Assembly: GCA_900471605.1 (NCBI GenBank)
Contig: UCEY01000043.1
Coordinates: 1-64,000 of the forward strand
DNA: 64,000 nucleotides
From: Hyphomicrobiales bacterium
GTDB taxonomy: Bacteria; Pseudomonadota; Alphaproteobacteria; Rhizobiales; Rhizobiaceae
Reading direction: 5' to 3'
Position numbers and translations under genes: made by a program. Shown here piece by piece: positions 57,886-64,000 of the stretch. Under the pieces are notes generated by a model. That model did not search any database. It was not told the DNA's origin and saw only the letters and a list, made by a program, of their open reading frames with translations. The stretch's first letter is position 1, and each line of letters begins with the position of its first letter.

Positions 57886-59226
57886 TCAGCTGGTGATGCG
57901 CGGGCTGGCGACGATCTTGCGGAAAAGGGTATTCATGGCCGCAGCGATACCTTCAGTCGGGCTCACCTCGAAGTAATAGCCTTCGGTGGCGCAAGCCTGC
58001 ATGTTGTTCGGTATTTTAGGCTGAAACGGCGCGATCCAGTTCTTGTAGAAGTCGTTCTCCGGCAGAGGCAGATAGGTCGTGTATAGCACGGCGATCTTGA
58101 CGCCCCGAAGCTTGATATCGTTGCAGTACTGGACGTCGATCGGCTCCATGCAGCGTGGCAGTTGTTCTGATCCCACCTTGGTATGGGTCAACTTCTCTTT
58201 ACAGTTGGCGCGTTGCGCGTCACCCACGCCATCCCCGACCAGGAAGACGATCGCCTGTCGGTCGGCAGAACTTGTACCATTGCCGGTCGACTTGATCTTG
58301 TCGCTGATGCCGGTCAGGGCCGCGTTGTAATCCGTCTGGTTGTTTGGGTAGTTGTGACTTGGGATGCTCATCAGCTGAATCTTCTGCGTTGCCTTGCTGA
58401 GAGCATCGAAGTCGGTGGTGGGATTGGCGACGGTGAAGAGTTTCGCGTCCAGCGCAGACTGGCCGAATGTATAAGCCGACATGCGGAACTGGCCGGTAAC
58501 TGTTTGGGTGTCTTTGGCGGTGCTCATAAGCGCGGCAACCGCGTCTGCCACCACGTCGATGCGGATTGTCGCTCCAATAGTTTTTGCGAGGTTGTAATAG
58601 CTGCCTGTATCCTCGACGCCGCTTTCGGAAACGATATGACAGGCGAAGGCGCAATCCTTGTCTTTGCCGTCGCGGCCATTGATCGTCGCCGCCCGGAGTT
58701 TGGCCACGTCTGCAGGTGTCGCCCCAACACCCATCGATGGCGTGTTGTCGAGCAGCATGTAGAAGTCTAGGAACGATGGCGTCTGGTATTGCGCGGTGGC
58801 CTGTCCGGATACGGTGATGTCGTCCTTGCCGAGAATGGTCATGAACATGGTCGGCAGCGTCGCGCTGAAAGACACACGCGAGGTCAGCACACCGTTGGTC
58901 TTCAGCACGTCGATATCGACGCTGACGGGTAGGGTGGAAAGTTCGCCGGACATCTGGCCGAGGAAGATGCTGTGGGCCTCCGCGGGATCGAGCGCCACGC
59001 TGCCGTCGCCCTGCAGCTGCATCGCCTGGGCGACCGCCTTGGACTTCTCGGCGATCGCGCCGACGGCGGCCGCATCGGCTGCGCCGACGAGTTGCTGCTT
59101 GACGGTAAGGGCGTGGCCGAAATCAAGCGCCATGCCGGCAGTTCCGATCAGCGGAACCAGCAGAAAGGCGGTCATGACGCCGAAATTGCCCCGGCGATCT
59201 TTCCAGAAACGTATCATCGGATGCAT
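57886..59226 (-). CDS. TadE/TadG-like pilus assembly protein with vWA-type C-terminus
   Basis: Secreted or membrane protein of 446 residues. The N-terminus FWKDRRGNFGVMTAFLLVPL with GTAGMALDFGHALTVKQQLV is the TadE/TadG-like membrane segment of Flp pilus systems. The rest has vWA-like features (MLLDNTPSMGVGATPADVAK, TTYLPLPENDFYKNWIAPF) with a partly changed metal site (DNTPS for DxSxS). Base use is less GC-rich than in neighbours. No other tad gene is nearby. GGGAG is six bases before the ATG at 59226. Confidence 0.82.
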   Translation of the reverse strand: MHPMIRFWKDRRGNFGVMTAFLLVPLIGTAGMALDFGHALTVKQQLVGAADAAAVGAIAEKSKAVAQAMQLQGDGSVALDPAEAHSIFLGQMSGELSTLPVSVDIDVLKTNGVLTSRVSFSATLPTMFMTILGKDDITVSGQATAQYQTPSFLDFYMLLDNTPSMGVGATPADVAKLRAATINGRDGKDKDCAFACHIVSESGVEDTGSYYNLAKTIGATIRIDVVADAVAALMSTAKDTQTVTGQFRMSAYTFGQSALDAKLFTVANPTTDFDALSKATQKIQLMSIPSHNYPNNQTDYNAALTGISDKIKSTGNGTSSADRQAIVFLVGDGVGDAQRANCKEKLTHTKVGSEQLPRCMEPIDVQYCNDIKLRGVKIAVLYTTYLPLPENDFYKNWIAPFQPKIPNNMQACATEGYYFEVSPTEGIAAAMNTLFRKIVASPRITS

Positions 59227-59548
59227 CGCCTGCTCCCCAGCAAGAAGACCTTGGGCGAAACCTCGCCCAAAATCGTGAAATTGTGGCTAAGAACGGCAGT
59301 AAAATCCCGCTCATGCGCCGATTTCGTACTGCAGGCGATCGACCGGCCGCCGGAAGCATGGAGGGCCGCCGGGAAGGCCTCCGCAGCGGGGCGCCTTTTG
59401 CCCCAACGGGGGCAGCCCGCTCGAGGTGGATCGGGGCAGGCGGCGGCGCAAACCGGCTATGCAAGGCGGCTGTTAAGGTTTATAAGCCGCCTCGATTTTA
59501 AGGGCGTTTGCCCGGCAGAGGATGCCGCGGCCGAGACAGGTGAGTGAG
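59227..59548. promoter_or_regulatory. Divergent promoter region with leader hairpin
   Basis: This 322-base gap lies between the TadG-like gene and the DAHP synthase. AGGCGGCT (59464-59471) / AGCCGCCT (59485-59492) can form a hairpin before the synthase gene, flanking an A/T-rich TTAAGGTTTATA that could be a -10 region. No gene is evident. No leader peptide with aromatic codons is visible, so attenuation is not supported. Confidence 0.45.
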
Positions 59549-60922
59549 ATGGCACAGAATTGGACCCCCAGCAGTTGGCGGCAAAAACCGATCCAGCAGG
59601 TCCCGGAATTTCCGGACAAGGCCGCGCTGGCCGCGACGGAAGCTCAGCTCGCGACCTTCCCGCCGCTCGTCTTTGCCGGTGAAGCCCGCCGCCTGAAGAA
59701 GCAGCTCGCCAGCGTCGCGGAAGGCAATGCCTTCCTGCTGCAGGGCGGCGACTGTGCCGAAAGCTTCGTCGAGCACGGCGCGGACAACATCCGCGACTTC
59801 TTCCGCTCGTTCCTGCAGATGGCCGTCGTCCTGACCTATGGCGCCCAGCTTCCGGTCGTCAAGGTCGGCCGCATCGCCGGCCAGTTCGCCAAGCCCCGTT
59901 CCTCGAATATCGAAGTTCAGGGCGGCGTCGAACTGCCATCCTACCGCGGCGACATCATCAACGGCATCGAGTTCTCGCCGGAATCGCGCATTCCCGACCC
60001 GGAACGCCAGATGATGGCCTATCGCCAGTCGGCGGCGACGCTGAACCTTCTGCGCGCCTTCGCGATGGGCGGTTATGCCAATCTGGAAAACGTCCACAAG
60101 TGGATGCTCGGTTTCGTCAAGGATAGTCCCCAGGGCGAGCGTTACCGCAAGCTCGCCGACCGTATCAGCGAAACCATGGATTTCATGAAGGCGATCGGCA
60201 TTACCGCGGAAAACCAGCCGAGCCTGCGCGAGACGGATTTCTTCACCAGCCATGAAGCGCTGCTGCTCGGTTACGAAGAAGCTTTCACCCGCGTCGACTC
60301 CACATCCGGCGACTGGTACGCGACCTCGGGCCACATGCTGTGGATCGGCGACCGCACCCGCCAGCTCGACCATGCGCATGTCGAATATTTCCGCGGCATC
60401 AAGAACCCGATCGGTTTGAAATGCGGCCCGTCGCTGCAGCCCGACAACCTGATCGAGCTCATCGACGCGCTGAACCCGGCCAACGAAGCGGGCCGCCTGA
60501 CGCTGATCTGCCGTTTCGGCCACGACAAGGTCGCCGAGAACCTGCCGAAGCTGATCCGCGCCGTCGAGCGCGAAGGCAAGAAGGTGGTCTGGTCCTGCGA
60601 TCCGATGCATGGCAACACGATCACGCTCAACAACTACAAGACCCGGCCTTTCGACCGGATCCTGTCGGAAGTCGAGAGCTTCTTCCAGATCCACCGCGCG
60701 GAAGGCACCCATCCGGGCGGCATCCATATCGAGATGACCGGCAAGGACGTCACCGAATGCACCGGCGGCGCCCGCGCGGTGACGGCCGGCGACCTGCAGG
60801 ACCGCTACCACACCCATTGCGACCCGCGCCTCAATGCCGACCAGGCACTGGAACTGGCCTTCCTGCTCGCCGAGCGGATGAAGAGCGGCCGCGATGAAAA
60901 GCGGATGGTCGTCAACGGCTGA
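59549..60922 (+). CDS. aroG: 3-deoxy-7-phosphoheptulonate synthase, class II
   Basis: First enzyme of the shikimate pathway, joining phosphoenolpyruvate and erythrose 4-phosphate; plant-type class II, 457 residues. [15 protein letters not shown] has the metal-binding Cys, [59 protein letters not shown] and [13 protein letters not shown] are the class signatures. ATG 59549 follows AGGTGAG and matches the family start. The symbol varies in class II naming (aroG, aroF or aroH). Confidence 0.95.
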   Translation: MAQNWTPSSWRQKPIQQVPEFPDKAALAATEAQLATFPPLVFAGEARRLKKQLASVAEGNAFLLQGGDCAESFVEHGADNIRDFFRSFLQMAVVLTYGAQLPVVKVGRIAGQFAKPRSSNIEVQGGVELPSYRGDIINGIEFSPESRIPDPERQMMAYRQSAATLNLLRAFAMGGYANLENVHKWMLGFVKDSPQGERYRKLADRISETMDFMKAIGITAENQPSLRETDFFTSHEALLLGYEEAFTRVDSTSGDWYATSGHMLWIGDRTRQLDHAHVEYFRGIKNPIGLKCGPSLQPDNLIELIDALNPANEAGRLTLICRFGHDKVAENLPKLIRAVEREGKKVVWSCDPMHGNTITLNNYKTRPFDRILSEVESFFQIHRAEGTHPGGIHIEMTGKDVTECTGGARAVTAGDLQDRYHTHCDPRLNADQALELAFLLAERMKSGRDEKRMVVNG

Positions 60923-60951
60923 ACCGCCACGCACGATGGCTAAGAATTGAG

Positions 60952-60977
60952 AAGGCCGGCGGTGACGCTGGCCTTTT
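60952..60977 (+). terminator. Terminator of the DAHP synthase gene
   Basis: Stem AAGGCCGGCG (60952-60961) / CGCTGGCCTT (60966-60975) with one G-T pair, four-base loop, then TTTT. Confidence 0.8.
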
Positions 60978-61074
60978 CCTATTATTTCCCCTGATGGCAT
61001 GATCAGCCGAATAGATTTGACCCCGCGGCCCGCGCTCGCGACACTGAGCATGTTGCTTTCGTCGGGGATGTTGC

Positions 61075-61485
61075 ATGGAGCAGAAGAACAGCGGTCGTTG
61101 CCTGTGCGGTGCGATCCGGTTCGAGACAGTGGGTCCGCTGCGCACGGTTACGGCCTGCCATTGTTCGCAATGCCGCCGTCAGACCGGGCTTTACTACGCG
61201 GCGACCAGCGTTCGCGTCGAGAACATGACGCTCGAAGGCGAGGAGGCGCTCAACTGGTATCGCGCCAGCGATGAAGCGCGGCGCGGCTTCTGCTCGCAAT
61301 GCGGCTCGGCGCTGTTCTGGCAGGCGGAGGGCGCACAGAGCATTTCGATCCTGGCGGGCGCCTTCGACCAGCCGAGCGGGCTCGTCATGGGCGAGCACAT
61401 CTATTGCGCCGACAAGGCGGATTTCTACGACCTGCCGCAGGACGGCGTGCCGCATTATCCGGGCGACCGTCCCGCATCTTCCTGA
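61075..61485 (+). CDS. GFA-family zinc protein
   Basis: Protein of 136 residues of the GFA (glutathione-dependent formaldehyde-activating/CENP-V) family. Zinc ligands are visible as RCLCGAIRF, ACHCSQCRRQTG and GFCSQCGSALFW. Members are lyases or of unknown function; formaldehyde activation should not be assumed. Start ATG 61075. It is 60 bases before nadE. Confidence 0.93.
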   Translation: MEQKNSGRCLCGAIRFETVGPLRTVTACHCSQCRRQTGLYYAATSVRVENMTLEGEEALNWYRASDEARRGFCSQCGSALFWQAEGAQSISILAGAFDQPSGLVMGEHIYCADKADFYDLPQDGVPHYPGDRPASS

Positions 61486-61545
61486 ACGACAAAAAACTCT
61501 CGCAACGACGTTGCCGCCACCTGCGGCTGACGCTAAATCGGTACC

Positions 61546-63219
61546 ATGACCCAGGACATAAGCCAGACTTTCCGTATCGCCGTCGCCCAGCTCAACCCGA
61601 CCGTCGGCGATATCGCCGGCAATCTGGCGCTGGCCCGAGAAGCCCGAAGAGATGCCGCCCGTGAAGAGGCGGATATCGTTCTTTTCACCGAGCTTTTCCT
61701 CTCCGGTTATCCGCCGGAAGACCTCGTCCTGAAGCCGGCTTTCCTGAAGGCCTGCCTGAAAGCCGTAGAGGAGCTCGCGGCGGATACGGCCGACGGTGGC
61801 CCCGGCGTCATCATCGGCTTCCCGCGCGAGGGCAAGGAAGGCCGCCACAATTCGATCGCCGTGCTCGACGGCGGCAAGGTGATCGCCGTGCGCGACAAGA
61901 TCGACCTGCCGAACTATGGCGAGTTCGACGAGAAGCGCGTCTTCATCGCCGGCGAGATGCCGGGCCCGGTGAATTTCCGCGGCGTCCGGCTCGGCATCCC
62001 GATCTGCGAGGACATCTGGGGCGATCTCGGCGTCTGCGAGACGCTGTCGGAAAGCGGCGCGGAAATCCTGCTGGTGCCGAACGGTTCGCCCTATTATCGC
62101 GGCAAGGTGGATATCCGCCACCAGGTCGTCCTGAAACAGGTGATCGAGACCGGCCTGCCGATGATCTACGCGGCCCAGCTCGGCGGCCAGGACGAACTGG
62201 TCTTCGACGGCGCCAGCTTCGCCTTCAACACCGACAAGTCGCTCGCCTTTCAGATGAGCCAGTTCGAGCCGGCGGTCGCCGTCACCGAGTGGCGACGGAT
62301 CGGCGAGACCTGGCACTGCGCCCGCGGGCCGATGGCGCGCATTCCGGAAAAGGAGGAGGCGGATTACCGCGCCTGCCTTCTCGGTTTCCGCGACTACGTC
62401 AACAAGAACGGCTTCAAGTCGGTCGTGCTCGGCCTGTCCGGCGGCATCGACAGCGCCATCTGCGCGGCGATCGCCGTCGATGCGCTCGGCGAGGAGAGGG
62501 TGCGCACGGTGATGCTGCCCTATCGCTATACGTCCGAGGACTCGCTGAAGGACGCCGCCGATTGCGCGAGAGCCCTCGGCTGCCGTTACGACATCGTCCA
62601 GATCGCCGAGCCGGTGGATGGTTTCTCGTCGGCGCTGGCGGAACTGTTCGAGGGAACCGAGGAGGGCATTACCGAGGAGAACCTCCAGAGCCGCGCCCGC
62701 GGCACGATCCTGATGGCGATCTCCAACAAGTTCGGCTCGATGGTGGTGACGACCGGCAACAAGTCGGAAATGTCGGTCGGTTACGCCACCCTCTACGGCG
62801 ACATGAACGGCGGCTTCAACCCGATCAAGGACCTCTACAAGATGCAGGTCTATGCGCTGGCCGCCTGGCGCAACGAACATCTGCCGCCGACGGCTCTCGG
62901 CCCGAGCGGCGAGGTGATCCCGAAGAACATCATCTCCAAGGCGCCCTCCGCGGAACTCAGGCCCAACCAGACCGACCAGGATTCGCTGCCGCCCTATCCG
63001 GTCCTCGACGACATTCTCGAATGCCTCGTCGAACTGGAAATGGGTACGGAAGAGATCGTCGCACGCGGCCATGACATCGCCACCGTGCACCGGATCGAGC
63101 ACCTGCTTTATCTTGCCGAATACAAGCGGCGGCAGTCGGCGCCCGGCGTCAAGATCACCAGGAAGAATTTCGGCCGCGACCGGCGTTACCCGATCACCAA
63201 CCGTTTCCGCGACCGGTAG
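61546..63219 (+). CDS. nadE: NAD+ synthase, glutamine-dependent
   Basis: Enzyme of 557 residues with an N-terminal nitrilase-like glutaminase domain and C-terminal NAD synthetase domain. Glutaminase triad Glu49 ([15 protein letters not shown]), Lys118 ([16 protein letters not shown]), Cys154 (PICEDIWGD). ATP loop of the synthetase is [20 protein letters not shown], and [18 protein letters not shown] follows. Uses ammonia from glutamine to convert deamido-NAD to NAD. Next gene is 10 bases downstream. Confidence 0.97.
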   Translation: MTQDISQTFRIAVAQLNPTVGDIAGNLALAREARRDAAREEADIVLFTELFLSGYPPEDLVLKPAFLKACLKAVEELAADTADGGPGVIIGFPREGKEGRHNSIAVLDGGKVIAVRDKIDLPNYGEFDEKRVFIAGEMPGPVNFRGVRLGIPICEDIWGDLGVCETLSESGAEILLVPNGSPYYRGKVDIRHQVVLKQVIETGLPMIYAAQLGGQDELVFDGASFAFNTDKSLAFQMSQFEPAVAVTEWRRIGETWHCARGPMARIPEKEEADYRACLLGFRDYVNKNGFKSVVLGLSGGIDSAICAAIAVDALGEERVRTVMLPYRYTSEDSLKDAADCARALGCRYDIVQIAEPVDGFSSALAELFEGTEEGITEENLQSRARGTILMAISNKFGSMVVTTGNKSEMSVGYATLYGDMNGGFNPIKDLYKMQVYALAAWRNEHLPPTALGPSGEVIPKNIISKAPSAELRPNQTDQDSLPPYPVLDDILECLVELEMGTEEIVARGHDIATVHRIEHLLYLAEYKRRQSAPGVKITRKNFGRDRRYPITNRFRDR

Positions 63220-63229
63220 GAGAGGGATC

Positions 63230-64000
63230 ATGGCCCTGCGCAGCTCGGTCGAGATTTTCAACATCCGCACCCGGCAAAACCGGGTGGTCTGGCAGACGGA
63301 GGCGCTGTTCGAGGCGCCGAACTGGTCGCCGGACGGCCGATACCTGATGCTGAACAGCGACGGCCTGATCTATCGGCTGTCGCCGGATGGTGACGGCGGT
63401 CCACAGCTTGTCGATACGGGCTTTGCCCGGCAATGCAACAACGACCACGGTATTTCGCCGGACGGATCGCTGATCGCGATTTCCGACAAAGCGGAGTTCG
63501 GCAAGTCGGCGATCTATGTTCTTCCCGCAGGTGGAGATGCGCCGAGACTGGTGACGCGGGACCTGCCATCCTACTGGCATGGCTGGTCGCCGGACGGAAA
63601 AAGCTTCGCCTATTGCGGCATCCGCGGCGACGAATTCGACATCTATACGATCGGCGTTGAAGGCGGCGAGGAGACACGGCTGACATTCGGCGAAGGCCGC
63701 AATGACGGGCCGGATTATTCGCCGGACGGCCAGTGGATCTATTTCAACTCCAGCCGCACGGGTGTGATGCAGATCTGGCGCGTTCCGGCATCAGGCGGCC
63801 CGGCCGAGCGCATCACCGACAGCGGTTACGGCGACTGGTTTCCGCATCCGTCACCGAAGGGTGACAAGATCGTTTTCGTCTCCTACGACGCCGATGTCTT
63901 CGACCATCCGCGCGATCTGAATGTCCGCGTCCGGCTGATGGACATGGACGGCGGCAATGTCGAGACGCTGTTCGATCTCTTCGGCGGGCAGGGCACGATG
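63230..64000 (+). CDS. TolB-like beta-propeller protein, 3' end outside window
   Basis: The frame starts ATG 63230 after AGGAGAGGG and is still open at the right edge, 257 codons visible. It shows repeated blades with the WSPDG pattern ([55 protein letters not shown]), as in PD40/TolB-like propellers. No signal peptide is seen, so it is cytoplasmic rather than TolB itself. Ten bases after nadE, so possibly co-transcribed. Function unknown. Confidence 0.9.
   Translation, partial: MALRSSVEIFNIRTRQNRVVWQTEALFEAPNWSPDGRYLMLNSDGLIYRLSPDGDGGPQLVDTGFARQCNNDHGISPDGSLIAISDKAEFGKSAIYVLPAGGDAPRLVTRDLPSYWHGWSPDGKSFAYCGIRGDEFDIYTIGVEGGEETRLTFGEGRNDGPDYSPDGQWIYFNSSRTGVMQIWRVPASGGPAERITDSGYGDWFPHPSPKGDKIVFVSYDADVFDHPRDLNVRVRLMDMDGGNVETLFDLFGGQGTM

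Overview
The window is a stretch of ordinary chromosome from a high-GC alphaproteobacterium of the Rhizobiales, most likely Rhizobiaceae (Rhizobium, Agrobacterium or a close relative). The evidence is the long N-terminal extension of UvrB, a PdhS/DivJ/PleC-like kinase, a Usg-family protein, plant-type class II DAHP synthase, a rhizobial-type glutathione reductase with CVIRGC, two chemoreceptors without a C-terminal pentapeptide, and the palindrome translating as [14 protein letters not shown] at the left edge. I see no rRNA, tRNA, insertion sequence, prophage or CRISPR array. About 68 protein genes are supported. The genes at both ends are cut by the window.

Left part (1-13 kb): uvrB (3' end outside), a membrane GGDEF-EAL protein, a two-gene operon DUF1800-DUF1501 whose second product has a Tat signal, a hotdog thioesterase with a small membrane protein, a Cache chemoreceptor, a flavodoxin-fold oxidoreductase and an extensin-like lipoprotein. 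13-25 kb: a TacAT-type acetyltransferase toxin module, a YadGH-like ABC exporter, an MFS pump divergent from an AraC regulator, late cobalamin genes (cobS, cobT) with a retropepsin-like membrane protease and DUF1289, dgkA, a ParE-like toxin pair, a PdhS-like histidine kinase, a membrane-anchored nuclease and a uracil-DNA glycosylase-fold protein.

Middle part (25-41 kb): an Lrp regulator, a SnoaL-like protein with an AraC regulator, AlkD-like repair, a beta-hydroxyacid dehydrogenase, CopD-like and DinB proteins, a TPR-like methyltransferase, DUF2270, Usg, a polar amino-acid ABC transporter that lacks its ATPase gene, a repeat-rich OmpA-family protein, and the run DMT-MFS-mobA-mobB. Right part (41-64 kb): a large chemoreceptor, a ParDE pair, moaA, a MarR regulator divergent from a hydrolase, a PPOX protein, a diguanylate cyclase, fumC, a YcbB-type L,D-transpeptidase, gph, rpiA-DUF2059, gor, a TadG-like protein, class II DAHP synthase, a GFA protein, nadE and a cut-off beta-propeller protein.

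Themes: envelope and peptidoglycan proteins (extensin-like, OmpA-like, L,D-transpeptidase), c-di-GMP enzymes without an inhibitory I-site, split molybdenum cofactor genes (moaA apart from mobAB), and three type II toxin-antitoxin modules within 31 kb. Nothing here is clearly a new system. The best unexplained items are an orphan minus-strand terminator with a tiny hydrophobic frame near 14.5 kb, the DUF1800-DUF1501 pair, the CTG start of cobS, the ABC transporter without an ATPase, and a set of clean palindromes in intergenic DNA.
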